Assembly (NCBI RefSeq): GCF_014635185.1
Contig: NZ_BMCM01000001.1
Location: 62,001 to 126,000, forward strand
Direction: 5' to 3'
Length of the DNA: 64,000 nucleotides
Source of the DNA: Microbacterium murale
GTDB taxonomy: Bacteria > Actinomycetota > Actinomycetes > Actinomycetales > Microbacteriaceae
In this document: one piece after another, positions 41,422 to 49,906 of the stretch
How the letters are laid out: each line of letters begins with the position of its first letter
Position numbering within the stretch: the stretch's first letter is position 1
Made by a program: the position numbers and the translations under genes
The notes under the pieces: model-generated
What the model was told of the DNA's origin: nothing
What the model saw: only the letters and a program-made list of their open reading frames with translations
The model's database searches: none

Positions 41422-42857
41422 GAGCGCGGTAGCTCTGGCGGCATTCCGCGCACGAGCGGCGGCGCCTCGAACACGGATGTGTCGGAGGCGCCGGCATCCG
41501 ACGCTGCGTCGGCGTCCACGGCATCCGCCCCACCGACCGGCTGCGCAGGTGCCTGAGCGTAGAGCTCGGTGAGCTTGCGGTACGAACGGGTGAGGAACGC
41601 CAGCAGAGCCACGACGACCATGATCAGCCCGGCGAACAGGCAGATCAGTGCGATGCCGCGTGCCTCGCCGTCGCCCAGCAGCCATCCCCACTGCTGCTGC
41701 CCGGCGCGCGAATCCATGTACGGGATGATCGCGAACTCGGCGATCGGAGCGATGAGGAACGCCGTGATCGGGGCGGCTCCTGCTTCCATCGCGGCCGCGA
41801 CGCCGAACACCCGCCCCTGACGCTGGAAGGGGACGACCTTCTGGATGATGGTCTGCTCCGACGCCTCGATCAGGGGCACGAGCATCATGTAGAGCCAGAT
41901 TCCGATCGCGTAGAGCGGCCACCATTCGCGAAGCATGAAGACCGCGCCGAGCAGTCCCATCACGATCACGGCGAGCAGCATCGTGCGCATCGGCCGCTTG
42001 CCGAGGCCGAACTTCGCCACCAGCGCGCCACCGATGAGGAATCCGGTGGAGGTGACGCCTAGTACGATGCCCCACATCTCGACCGAGAACAGCGTCAGAC
42101 CGTATGGGTCCATCAGCGCCATGTACACGCCGCCGATGAGGTTGTTGAACGTCGAGAAGATGATGAGGGCGAACAGCCCCGGTGCGAGACGGATCGCCTT
42201 CACGCTGCCGCGGAAGTCGAGTGCGCTCGGGGAATCGGGATCGGGCTCCGGTGTCCCCTCGGGAATGCGCACGAAGAGCAGATGCACGAAGCTGACGCCC
42301 ATCGCGACGATCGCGATCACCAGGGTGCCGCCCATGCCGAGGAACCCGATCGAGAGGCCGGAGAACACGCTCGTGACCATGAACGCGATGCCCTGCACTG
42401 TGCCCACGAGGCCGTTCGCGTTCGCCCGCTTGTCTTCTTCGACCAGCAGCGTCACAGTCGTCGAGAGCGCGATGTTGCGCAGCTGCTCGATCACGCCGCC
42501 GAACAGGATCACGCCGGAGAACAGCCAGAACCAGGGACCGCCGAGATTCAGCAGGTCGCTCTCGGGGAAGAATAGGTACAGCACGCCGGCGACGCCGAAC
42601 GCGACGGCCGACACCACGCTCGACAGCAGCATGACCGAGTGCTTCCGGTGCCGGTCGACGATCGTGCCGAACACCATGGCGAAGAACGCGACGAACAGCA
42701 TGTAGGCGCCGCCGATGATGCCTGTGGCCAGCACCGACTGCGTCTCGATGTACACCCAGAACGTCAGGGCGAACCAGAGGAAGCTCGTCGTGACGTTGGC
42801 GATGAGGGTGTTGATGAGGACGTTCGCGAAGGCCGTCCCTGCGGCGGTGCGCTTCAT
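41418..42857 (-). CDS. MFS transporter, macrolide-efflux-like
   Basis: 479 residues and about 12 transmembrane helices, with motif A-like G-T-I-V-D-R-H-R-K near residue 63 and a hydrophilic C-terminal tail rich in Ala and Asp. Resembles the MFS_3/enterobactin- or macrolide-exporter type; direction and substrate are not known. ATG 42857 is chosen because TACGCT (42865-42870) lies 7 nt upstream; ATG 42887 gives 10 more residues. It is divergent from threonine aldolase, and convergent with the SDR gene by a 4-bp overlap. Confidence 0.85.
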   Translation of the reverse strand: MKRTAAGTAFANVLINTLIANVTTSFLWFALTFWVYIETQSVLATGIIGGAYMLFVAFFAMVFGTIVDRHRKHSVMLLSSVVSAVAFGVAGVLYLFFPESDLLNLGGPWFWLFSGVILFGGVIEQLRNIALSTTVTLLVEEDKRANANGLVGTVQGIAFMVTSVFSGLSIGFLGMGGTLVIAIVAMGVSFVHLLFVRIPEGTPEPDPDSPSALDFRGSVKAIRLAPGLFALIIFSTFNNLIGGVYMALMDPYGLTLFSVEMWGIVLGVTSTGFLIGGALVAKFGLGKRPMRTMLLAVIVMGLLGAVFMLREWWPLYAIGIWLYMMLVPLIEASEQTIIQKVVPFQRQGRVFGVAAAMEAGAAPITAFLIAPIAEFAIIPYMDSRAGQQQWGWLLGDGEARGIALICLFAGLIMVVVALLAFLTRSYRKLTELYAQAPAQPVGGADAVDADAASDAGASDTSVFEAPPLVRGMPPELPRS

Positions 42858-42905
42858 GGCGTAAAGCGTATTCTTCGCCACCGACATCCGACATAGGCTT
42901 ATCGG

Positions 42906-43973
42906 GTGACCACTCTGCATGACCCCGCGATCCGGGGATTCGCGTCGGACAACTACTCCGGCATCCACCCCGAGATCCTCGCGGCGATCGCCGCAGCGAA
43001 TGACGGCCACCAGATCGCCTACGGCGAAGACGCCTACAGCGAGCGACTGCAGGAGGTCTTCCGGGGCCACCTCGGCGACGACATCCAGGCGTTCCCGGTC
43101 TTCAACGGCACCGGCGCGAACGTCGTCGGCCTGCAGTCGATGCTTCCGCGCTGGGGCGCCGTGATCACGGCATCCACTGCTCACATCAACGTCGACGAGG
43201 GCGGAGCGCCAGAGCGGATCGGCGGGATGAAGCTGCTCACCGTGCCGACCGACGACGGCAAGCTGACCCCCGAACTCGTCGACCGAGAGGCCTGGGGCTG
43301 GGGCGACGAGCACAGGGCGCAGCCGCTGGTCGTGTCGATCACGCAGTCCACTGAGCTCGGTACACTCTATTCCGCATCCGAGATCCGGGCGCTCGCCGAT
43401 CACGCGCACGGTCACGGCATGCACCTGCACATGGACGGTGCACGCATCTCCAATGCCGCCGCAGCCCTCGATGCGCCCCTGCGTGCATTCACCCGCGACG
43501 CCGGTGTCGACGTGCTCAGCTTCGGCGGCACCAAGAACGGTGCGATGCTCGGCGAGGCGATCGTGGTGCTGAACCCCGAAGCATCCTCCGGTCTGATCTA
43601 CGGTCGCAAATACAACATGCAGCTGTCGTCGAAGATGCGCTTCGTCTCCGCGCAGCTCATCGCACTGCTCGAAGGCGACCTGTGGCTGCGCAACGCCAGG
43701 CACTCGAACGCGATGGCAGCCAGATTGCGGGCCGGCATCGAGGCGGGGCTGGATGCCGGGAGCATCCGGGGCGTCGAATTCACCCAGGAGACGCAGTCGA
43801 ACGGCGTCTTCGCGAAGCTTCCAGATGGCGTTGCCGACCAGCTGCGCGAGTCGTTCCGCTTCTACGACTGGGATGCCGCCCGCAACGAGGTGCGCTGGAT
43901 GTGCAGCTTCGACACGCAGGAGGCCGACGTGGACGCGTTCGTCGCGGAGCTCGGGCGCCTGACCACCGCGTGA
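42906..43973 (+). CDS. Low-specificity threonine aldolase (beta-eliminating lyase family)
   Basis: 355 residues, fold-type I PLP enzyme. S-D-N-Y-S-G-I-H-P near residue 14, H-M-D-G-A-R-I near 175 and S-F-G-G-T-K-N with PLP lysine K210 identify the family. It cleaves L-threonine or allo-threonine to glycine and acetaldehyde; related beta-hydroxy amino acids are possible. The start GTG 42906 lies 6 nt after TAGGCT (42894-42899), leaderless. It converges on the sugar-acid transporter gene. Confidence 0.9.
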   Translation: MTTLHDPAIRGFASDNYSGIHPEILAAIAAANDGHQIAYGEDAYSERLQEVFRGHLGDDIQAFPVFNGTGANVVGLQSMLPRWGAVITASTAHINVDEGGAPERIGGMKLLTVPTDDGKLTPELVDREAWGWGDEHRAQPLVVSITQSTELGTLYSASEIRALADHAHGHGMHLHMDGARISNAAAALDAPLRAFTRDAGVDVLSFGGTKNGAMLGEAIVVLNPEASSGLIYGRKYNMQLSSKMRFVSAQLIALLEGDLWLRNARHSNAMAARLRAGIEAGLDAGSIRGVEFTQETQSNGVFAKLPDGVADQLRESFRFYDWDAARNEVRWMCSFDTQEADVDAFVAELGRLTTA

Positions 43974-43997
43974 TCCGAGCCATGGAGATGCCGGGCG

Positions 43998-45374
43998 TCA
44001 GTGCCCGGGTGTCGGTGCCTTCGCATCGAGGAGGGCGTCCGCCTTCGCGCTGAAGAAGCGGGTCGCCCACATCATGGCGGCGGCGAGGAACGCGAACACT
44101 CCGAGTGACACCACTCCCCACGCACCGCTCTCGGTCGGTACCGCCTCGTTGAAGGCGGTGCGCATGATGGGTGCCACGAAGCCACCCAGGTTGCCGAGAG
44201 AGTTGATCAGTCCGATGCCGGCGGCCGCCGCTGCTCCGGTGAGGAACGAGGTCGGGAACGACCACGTGATCGGGCCGGCCGCGAGGAACGCGGAGACTGC
44301 GATCGTGATCGCGAGCAGGCCGATGAGTCCTTGACCGTTCGCTCCGGCCCAGGCCGACACGAGGATCGCGACGCCGGTGATGACGAAGAACCACGCACCC
44401 CACTCGCGGCGACGTTTGATGGTGTCCGCATGCTTGCCTGCGTAGTAGCAGGCGAACAGGCCCACCGCCCACGGGATTGCGGAGACGAGGCCGACCTGCC
44501 AGCCGACGTCCTGCCCGATGAGGCCGGAGACCTGCTGCGGCAGGTAGAAGGTGGTGCCGTACACCGCGATCTGGAGGCAGAAGTAGATGATGGTGAAGTA
44601 CCACACCTTCCAGTTCACCAACGCTGCGCCGATGCCCCGCGGCCCGTCGGTCTCCTTGACGCCGTCCTCGTGCTCCATGACGACCTTCAGCGCATGCTTC
44701 TCCTCATCGGTGAGGAACTTCGCCTTCTGCGGCGAATCCACCAGGAAGTAGAAGGCCGCGACACCGGCGACGACCGCGAGCATGCCCTCCACGAAGAACA
44801 TCACCTGCCATCCGGCCCACGGAGTGAGCTGCTCGCCGAAGCTGATCAGCCCGCCGGACAGGGGCGCACCGAGCATCTGCGAGAACGGCTGGGCGAGGTA
44901 GAACAGGGCGAACATCTGCACGCGCCGCTTGTTGGGGAACCACTGCGACAGGAACATGATCACGCCGGGGAAGAGCCCCGCCTCGGTCACACCGAGCAGG
45001 AAGCGCAGCACGATGAACATCGTCTCGCCGTTGACGAACGCGAACGCGGCCGCGACGATGCCCCATGTGATCGCGATGCGCGCGAGCCAGAATCTGGCGC
45101 CGAACTTGTTCAGCAGCAGGTTCGAGGGGATCTCGAAGAGCGCATAGCCGATGAAGAAGATGCCGGCGCCCAGGGCGTATGCCCCGGCGGAGAGGCCGCG
45201 GTCGGCCTCCATCGCAGCTTCGGCGAAGCCGACATTGGTGCGGTCGAGGAAGGCGACGAAGTACAGGATGATGAGCATCGGCATCAGGCGGAAGGTCGCC
45301 TTCTTGATGCCGCTGGCGAGATGAGGGCTCGCGAGCAGGGACGGCGCCGTGGCGCCGGAGACGGATTCGGACAC
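43998..45374 (-). CDS. MFS anion:cation symporter, sugar-acid type
   Basis: 458 residues with 12 transmembrane helices, matching the ACS family (galactonate/glucarate/tartrate-type symporters): Y-F-V-A-F-L-D-R-T-N-V-G-F-A near residue 38, E-I-P-S-N-L-L-L-N-K-F-G-A-R near 82, E-A-G-L-F-P-G-V-I near 135. It imports an organic or sugar acid with H+ or Na+. The start GTG 45374 has an AGGAGA site. It closes a minus-strand operon with a 33-residue membrane protein, an SDR, a 3-hydroxy dehydrogenase and a TIM-barrel enzyme. An acid substrate fits those enzymes. Confidence 0.9.
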   Translation of the reverse strand: MSESVSGATAPSLLASPHLASGIKKATFRLMPMLIILYFVAFLDRTNVGFAEAAMEADRGLSAGAYALGAGIFFIGYALFEIPSNLLLNKFGARFWLARIAITWGIVAAAFAFVNGETMFIVLRFLLGVTEAGLFPGVIMFLSQWFPNKRRVQMFALFYLAQPFSQMLGAPLSGGLISFGEQLTPWAGWQVMFFVEGMLAVVAGVAAFYFLVDSPQKAKFLTDEEKHALKVVMEHEDGVKETDGPRGIGAALVNWKVWYFTIIYFCLQIAVYGTTFYLPQQVSGLIGQDVGWQVGLVSAIPWAVGLFACYYAGKHADTIKRRREWGAWFFVITGVAILVSAWAGANGQGLIGLLAITIAVSAFLAAGPITWSFPTSFLTGAAAAAGIGLINSLGNLGGFVAPIMRTAFNEAVPTESGAWGVVSLGVFAFLAAAMMWATRFFSAKADALLDAKAPTPGH

Positions 45375-45415
45375 GAGGGAACTCTCCTTTGAGTGAGGTT
45401 TGCGTGGGAGGGGCG

Positions 45416-45517
45416 TCAGCTGCCCAGTGCGGGAATGATCATGAAGAGGCCGGCGGCCACGCAGATCACGCCGAGCACCAGGAAGGCGATGCGGCTCTTG
45501 GACCAGGAACGGGTCAT
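45416..45517 (-). CDS. 33-residue single-helix membrane protein in the sugar-acid operon
   Basis: A 33-codon frame (ATG 45517, TGA 45416-45418) with an AAAGGA ribosome site about 7 nt upstream. It has a basic amphipathic start (T-R-S-W-S-K-S-R) and one hydrophobic helix rich in Val, Leu, Ala and Gly ending in a short Pro/Gly tail. It lies between the SDR stop-side and the transporter gene, 11 bp after the SDR stop and 41 bp before the transporter start. The position suggests a small partner of the MFS transporter. No family recognised; the frame and ribosome site support expression. Confidence 0.65.
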   Translation of the reverse strand: MTRSWSKSRIAFLVLGVICVAAGLFMIIPALGS

Positions 45518-45528
45518 GGTGAGTCCTT

Positions 45529-46299
45529 TCAGTGCATGTAGAGGCCGCCGTCGACGTTCAGGGTCTGGCCCGTCACGAATCCGGCGTTCTCGCTGATCAG
45601 GAAGGCGACGGCTGCAGCAATGTCCGTCGGGGTACCGATGCGCGGGAGCACGCCGTCGGCCGCCATCGCGGTCTTGCGCTCCTCGGTGAGAGTGCCGCCC
45701 ATGATGTCGGTGTCGATCGGCCCTGGCGAGATGACGTTCGCGGTCACGCCGAGCGGACCGAGCTCGCGGGCGATCGATCGCATGAGGCCGATGACGCCTG
45801 CCTTCGAGGCCGAGTACGGCGTCTTCGAGAACGTGCCGCCGCCGCGCTGGGCGGAGACGGACGAGATGCCGACGATGCGACCCACGCCGTTCTCCGCAAG
45901 GGTGCGGGCGACGCGCTGAGTGATCCAGTGCACGCCGTCGAGGTTGATCGACTCGACGCGATGCCACTCCTCCGGTGTGACCTCGAGGTACGGAACCGGC
46001 GAGGACACACCGGCGAAGTTCACGACGGCGACGATCTGGGGCAGTTGCTCCTCGAGGGCGTCGACGGCCGCGACCGCCTGCTCGCGATCGGCGACGTTCG
46101 CGCCGACGCCGACGGCGCTCACGCCGTGAGCCTGTGCGACCTCGGCAGCCGTCTGCGCCGCGGCCTCCGCGTCGACGTCGATGATGCCGACGTTCCAGCC
46201 GAGTTCAGCAAGATGGAATGCCGTGGCACGGCCGATCCCGCGAGGGCTCGCGGCACCGGTCAGGATGACGGTTCGTTCGGTGGGGAATGTCGTGGACAT
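45529..46299 (-). CDS. SDR-family dehydrogenase of the sugar-acid operon
   Basis: 256 residues, classical SDR: cofactor motif T-G-A-A-S-P-R-G-I-G (15-24), N-F-A-G near 94, S-S near 145, Y-S-A-S-K near 160, and C-terminal G-Q-T-L-N-V-D-G-G. It oxidises or reduces a hydroxyl of a polyol, sugar or sugar acid with NAD(P). Within the operon it could form the acid from its aldehyde/polyol precursor or oxidise a different carbon. ATG 46299 has a GAGAGGAA site formed by a tandem duplication (46311-46350). Substrate not known. Confidence 0.9.
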   Translation of the reverse strand: MSTTFPTERTVILTGAASPRGIGRATAFHLAELGWNVGIIDVDAEAAAQTAAEVAQAHGVSAVGVGANVADREQAVAAVDALEEQLPQIVAVVNFAGVSSPVPYLEVTPEEWHRVESINLDGVHWITQRVARTLAENGVGRIVGISSVSAQRGGGTFSKTPYSASKAGVIGLMRSIARELGPLGVTANVISPGPIDTDIMGGTLTEERKTAMAADGVLPRIGTPTDIAAAVAFLISENAGFVTGQTLNVDGGLYMH

Positions 46300-46310
46300 C
46301 GCCGTTCCTC

Positions 46311-46350
46311 TCAGTTCGAGGGGTGGCTGGTCAGTTCGAGGGGTGGATGG
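46311..46350. repeat. 20-bp tandem duplication at a gene junction
   Basis: Two 20-bp units, 46311-46330 and 46331-46350, differ at one base. The downstream unit holds the last codons and stop of the 3-hydroxy dehydrogenase; the second copy forms the spacer and start of the SDR ribosome site. A recent local duplication is likely. Confidence 0.85.
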
Positions 46351-47299
46351 GTGCGGGGCCGAGCTCGTCCATGATCTTCTTGATCGCGACGTACGCCTTG
46401 TTGCGGTACGCGATGAGCTCGGGGGTGCGCTCGGCGGGGACATCGAGGAAACCGCCACCGGATTTCGTGCCGAGCTTTCCGACCGAGACGAGGTCGGAGA
46501 GCGCCTTCGGCGTGGCGAAACGCTCGGGGAATTCGGTCTGCAGCGAGGCGTAGCAGAACGAGTACACGTCGAGTCCTGCCATGTCCGCGATCGCGAACGG
46601 GCCGAACACCGGCAGGCGGAATCCGAAGGTCGTGCGCACGATCGTGTCGATGTCCTCGGCAGTGGCGACGCCTTCTTCCACGAGCTGGGTCGCCTCGTGG
46701 AACAGCGCGTACTGCAGGCGGTTGAGCACGAAGCCCGTCGCATCCTTGACGCGGGCGGTCTCCTTGCCGGTCGCCGCCACGATCGCCTCGACCACGGGCA
46801 GGATGCCTTCGTCGGTCGCCCCGTGCGGGATCAGCTCGACGCCCGGGATGAAGGGCGCAGGGTTGGAGAAGTGCACGCCGAGGAAGCGCTCGGGGTTCAC
46901 GACGGCTTCGGCGAGCTTGCCGATCAGGATGGTCGAGGTGTTGCTGCCGATGATCGCTCCCGGCGCTGCCGCCTCGGAGATGCGTCGCAGCGTGGCGTGC
47001 TTGATCTCGATCTTCTCCGGCACGGCCTCTTCGATGAAGGAGGCGCCGGTGACGGCATCCTCGATCGTCGCCGCCGTGACGCGCTCCGCGATGATCTCGG
47101 CTGCGCCCGCCGGGAACAGATCATCCGCGACGAACTGCTCGGCCTCTGCGATGAGGCGGTCGCGGTTCTGCTTCGCGATCTCGATGTCGACATCCGCGAT
47201 GCGCACATCAGCGCCGGACATCGCGAGGCACTGAGCGATGCCGCCGCCCATGTATCCGCTGCCGATCACGGCGTAGATGGGGCGTTCCTGAGTGGTCAT
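46331..47299 (-). CDS. 3-hydroxyacyl-CoA-dehydrogenase-fold enzyme, lambda-crystallin-like
   Basis: 322 residues. Rossmann motif G-S-G-Y-M-G-G-G (13-20), S119-N-T-S-T and the catalytic H143-F-S-N-P-A-P-F show the HADH superfamily. The P-G-V-E-L-I-P motif and the absence of a fatty-acid context favour the L-gulonate 3-dehydrogenase/lambda-crystallin branch, which oxidises the C3 hydroxyl of sugar acids to a beta-keto acid. That chemistry fits an acid transporter and a downstream decarboxylase. Ordinary 3-hydroxybutyryl-CoA dehydrogenase is the main alternative. ATG 47299. Confidence 0.88.
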   Translation of the reverse strand: MTTQERPIYAVIGSGYMGGGIAQCLAMSGADVRIADVDIEIAKQNRDRLIAEAEQFVADDLFPAGAAEIIAERVTAATIEDAVTGASFIEEAVPEKIEIKHATLRRISEAAAPGAIIGSNTSTILIGKLAEAVVNPERFLGVHFSNPAPFIPGVELIPHGATDEGILPVVEAIVAATGKETARVKDATGFVLNRLQYALFHEATQLVEEGVATAEDIDTIVRTTFGFRLPVFGPFAIADMAGLDVYSFCYASLQTEFPERFATPKALSDLVSVGKLGTKSGGGFLDVPAERTPELIAYRNKAYVAIKKIMDELGPAPIHPSN

Positions 47300-47347
47300 T
47301 GTCGTCTCCTGGTCGAATATCGGATGCGTCGAATTGCGGTTTGCAGA

Positions 47348-48295
47348 TCAGGCGTCTGCGGGCTCTGGCAGCAGCGTGCGCAGGTAATCGCGGTTGGTCG
47401 CGCAGACGCCGAGGCTGTCGCCGCCGTACTGCTCCATCAGGAACGGGCCGTTGAAGCCGAGTTCGATGGCCCGCGCGACCATGTCGCGGTAGTTGATCAG
47501 GCCGAGCTCCATGCTGGTGGGCACGGCGGTCTGCCAGCTGCCGTCGCCCGCCTCATCGCGGATGTAGTTCTTGACGTGCCAGTAGTTCGCGTACGGGAGC
47601 GTCTTCTCGTGCATCTCGCGCCAGTCCTCGATCGGACGGTGCAGACGAACGAGGTTGCCGATGTCGGGGTTGAGGCCGACGTTGTCCAAGCCGATCTCCT
47701 CGATCAGCCGTACGGCGCTGTCCGCGGTGCCGAGGTAGGTGTCCTCGTACATCTCCAGCGCCATCGGCAGTCCGACGGATGCTGCGTGCTCACCGAGTTC
47801 GCGCAGCCGCTTCACGGCGAGCGCCCGCGTCTCGGCATCGTCAGGATCGACGGAGCCCTGCGCGGTCCAGAACCACAGGGCTTCGCGCTGCGCCGGGGTG
47901 AAGGGCTGGTGGAGGCCCGTCGAGAACACCTGCATGCCCAGCTCGGCCGCGGCGTCGATGGCCTGGTGCGCATAAGCGAGGTTCTGCTCGCCCTTGCCTG
48001 GCTCGATGATGCTCTGGCGCTGCACGTGCACCGAGACGAGCTGCACCTGGTGTGATGCGGCGATCGCCTTGAGCTCGTCCCGCCGCTCGGGCGTGAGGTC
48101 GGACGGTCGGATGTGGCTGTCAGCGATCTCGATCGCGGTGAAGCCGAGTCGGGACACCCGGCGGAAGACGCCGTCCCATGTTTCGGCCGATGCGTCGTGC
48201 AGGCGGGTGCCATCGGCGGCGACGGGAGCGATCCCGTGCATGCAGGCGGCGATGGGCCAGTTCTCGCTGGTGAGAGGGTGCGGCGTTGCGGTCAT
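47348..48295 (-). CDS. Xylose-isomerase-like TIM-barrel enzyme
   Basis: 315 residues, the sugar-phosphate isomerase/epimerase fold. The divalent-metal ligands are visible as E181, D211, H240 and E288. Substrate-facing residues include H90 and H129. The family contains isomerases, epimerases and dehydratases, and also decarboxylases of beta-keto sugar acids. In this operon I infer decarboxylation of the 3-keto acid to a tetrulose, or alternatively epimerisation/isomerisation. It is the first gene of the operon; the TCCTATAGGA operator lies 50 bp upstream. ATG 48295 is chosen over an upstream extension that runs through the operator. Confidence 0.85.
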   Translation of the reverse strand: MTATPHPLTSENWPIAACMHGIAPVAADGTRLHDASAETWDGVFRRVSRLGFTAIEIADSHIRPSDLTPERRDELKAIAASHQVQLVSVHVQRQSIIEPGKGEQNLAYAHQAIDAAAELGMQVFSTGLHQPFTPAQREALWFWTAQGSVDPDDAETRALAVKRLRELGEHAASVGLPMALEMYEDTYLGTADSAVRLIEEIGLDNVGLNPDIGNLVRLHRPIEDWREMHEKTLPYANYWHVKNYIRDEAGDGSWQTAVPTSMELGLINYRDMVARAIELGFNGPFLMEQYGGDSLGVCATNRDYLRTLLPEPADA

Positions 48296-48345
48296 GACGA
48301 CTCCGTTGACGTGTTCATCCCGGGAAAGGGATCGAATCTTCATAG

Positions 48346-48373
48346 ATCCTATAGGAAATAGGAGAAGAGTCAA
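48346..48373 (-). promoter_or_regulatory. Promoter and GntR operator of the transporter/dehydrogenase operon
   Basis: TTGACT (48368-48373) and TAGGAT (48346-48351) on the minus strand are 16 nt apart. The operator ATCCTATAGGAAAT (48346-48359, palindromic core TCCTATAGGA) overlaps the -10 box. An identical 14-mer stands before the kinase operon at 52134-52147. Confidence 0.7.
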
Positions 48374-48401
48374 GGCCGCCTCATGGCCGGCGAAGAGGGC
48401 G

Positions 48402-49124
48402 TCAGCCGCGTTCGAGATCCAGCGAACGCGCGCGCACCTGCTCGATGTGACGTCGCATCAGACGCTCCGGAGCATCCGCATCGCCACTGGCGAAGGCGTC
48501 CGCGATCGCCTCGTGCTCGGCGATGGCTTCGCGTACATCGGTCACGCCGTGCAGCACGGATTGCCGCATCCGGTGCAGCTGCGCACCGAGAGAATCCGAC
48601 ATGTCGATCAGATAGCGATTGCCGCAGTGCCGCAGCACCACGCGGTGGAAGTCCGCGTCGGCGGCGAAGTACGCCGTGGTCGCCTCGAGATCCGTGCTTC
48701 CCGATCGCATCGCCGTGATCACCCGCTCGCCGATGCGGCGGTGCTCCTCCTCGGCTGCGCTGAGTTCAGCGAGCATCACGGGGGTCGCCGGGGTCGCGAG
48801 ACGGGCCGCGTGAGATTCCAGCATGATGCGTGCGTCGAACAGTTCGCGCAGCTGCTCGGCGCCGATCGGCGGTGCCACCCGGTAGCCCTTCAGCGCCTCA
48901 CGGGTCACGAGCCCGGTGCGCTCGAGCTGCACCATCGCCTCACGCACGGGGGTGGGCGAGACGGAGAGCTGTCGGGCGATGGTGTCGATCGAGAGTCGCG
49001 ACCCTGGAGCCGCCTCACCGCTGAGCAGGAGCTGCAGGATGCGGTCGTAGACGTGATCGCGCAGGCCTCGGCGTTCGATCGTCGAGTCCAGCCCGCGCAG
49101 GCCGCCATCAAGGTCTGTGACCAT
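48402..49124 (-). CDS. GntR/FCD-family regulator of the tetrulose pathway
   Basis: 240 residues. The N-terminal winged helix (R-D-H-V-Y-D-R-I near 22; L-S-V-S-P-T-P-V-R-E-A-M near 53) and the C-terminal FCD all-helical domain with metal-type ligands (D-x-x-F-H near 163, H-x-x-I near 203, H near 228) mark the FadR/FCD subfamily, which senses sugar acids. Encoded just after the triosephosphate-isomerase-like gene and before the operator of the other operon, it likely represses both through TCCTATAGGA. ATG 49124 has a GAGGGAG site. Confidence 0.92.
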   Translation of the reverse strand: MVTDLDGGLRGLDSTIERRGLRDHVYDRILQLLLSGEAAPGSRLSIDTIARQLSVSPTPVREAMVQLERTGLVTREALKGYRVAPPIGAEQLRELFDARIMLESHAARLATPATPVMLAELSAAEEEHRRIGERVITAMRSGSTDLEATTAYFAADADFHRVVLRHCGNRYLIDMSDSLGAQLHRMRQSVLHGVTDVREAIAEHEAIADAFASGDADAPERLMRRHIEQVRARSLDLERG

Positions 49125-49151
49125 GTCTTCTCTCCCTCGCGCGTCGGCGCG

Positions 49152-49892
49152 TCACGCCGACAGTGCGCCCACTTCATCGAGGATGTCACGAACAGCGGAA
49201 CTCTCGTGCACGAAGCGCCCGAGGAACAGCCCGTCGACGCTGTCCGCGATCTGCGTCAGCAGCCCTGGCCTCGCGCTTCCCCCGTAGATCACAGACGTCT
49301 GTCCTGGCACGTCCGTCAGGTGTCGGCGTAGTACGGCGCACACGCCGCGGATGTGATCCGGATGCGCCGGCTCTGGCGCACCGATCGCCCAGAGCGGTTC
49401 GTACGCGATGACGAGATCCCCCACGATGCCCGCCGCGGATGCCGCGCTGAGACCCGAGCGGATCTGACGGATGCAGACCTCCGCGGCGTCGGCCGGCTCG
49501 AGCCGCTCTTCCTCGCCGACGCACAGGATCGGGGTGATGCCGTTGCGCACGGCCGCATGGACTTTGGCCGCCACCACCTCATCCGTGTCGCCGAACATCC
49601 GGCGCCGTTCGGCGTGGCCCACTTCGACGAACCGGCATCCCAGCTCCGCCAGCACCGCGGCCGACACCTCGCCGGTGAACGCCCCGGCATCGTCGGTCGC
49701 GACATCCTGCGCGCCGACGGCGAGATCGCCGGCAGCATCCAGGCATGCCGGAATCGACGGGAACTGCGGGATGACGAGGGCGGTGACCGCTTCTCTCACC
49801 GGGTGCCCTGCGAGGATCGCCGCGACTTCCTCCACCCATGCCACCGTCCTGGCATGGGAGAAGTACATCTTCAGGCTCACTCCGACGATCAT
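49152..49892 (-). CDS. lerI: Triosephosphate-isomerase paralogue, likely L-erythrulose-1-phosphate isomerase
   Basis: 246 residues, TIM fold with catalytic K8, H93 and E165 (A-Y-E-P-L-W). The canonical N-x-K at the start is S-L-K, a change common in the tetrulose-phosphate paralogues rather than glycolytic TpiA. It should interconvert L-erythrulose 1-phosphate and D-erythrulose 4-phosphate. Next to the RpiB paralogue and the DhaK-like kinase, it matches the gene trio known for erythrulose catabolism in Mycobacterium smegmatis. ATG 49892 follows the RpiB gene by 14 bp. A glycolytic role cannot be fully excluded. Confidence 0.82.
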   Translation of the reverse strand: MIVGVSLKMYFSHARTVAWVEEVAAILAGHPVREAVTALVIPQFPSIPACLDAAGDLAVGAQDVATDDAGAFTGEVSAAVLAELGCRFVEVGHAERRRMFGDTDEVVAAKVHAAVRNGITPILCVGEEERLEPADAAEVCIRQIRSGLSAASAAGIVGDLVIAYEPLWAIGAPEPAHPDHIRGVCAVLRRHLTDVPGQTSVIYGGSARPGLLTQIADSVDGLFLGRFVHESSAVRDILDEVGALSA

Positions 49893-49906
49893 GCGGTGAT
49901 CGATCC

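Noticed and set aside
42858-43703. N-terminal extension of the MFS gene by about 280 codons
   Set aside because: It is antisense to the threonine aldolase gene, lacks transmembrane character, and the leaderless promoter supports the shorter start.
46300-46743. Extension of the SDR gene into the dehydrogenase gene
   Set aside because: Ser/Arg-rich shadow of the dehydrogenase in another frame; cofactor motif begins right after ATG 46299.
46331-47299. Reading the dehydrogenase as 3-hydroxybutyryl-CoA dehydrogenase of fatty-acid metabolism
   Set aside because: No thiolase, enoyl-CoA hydratase or CoA ligase is nearby, while a sugar-acid transporter and tetrulose enzymes are. Kept as an alternative only.
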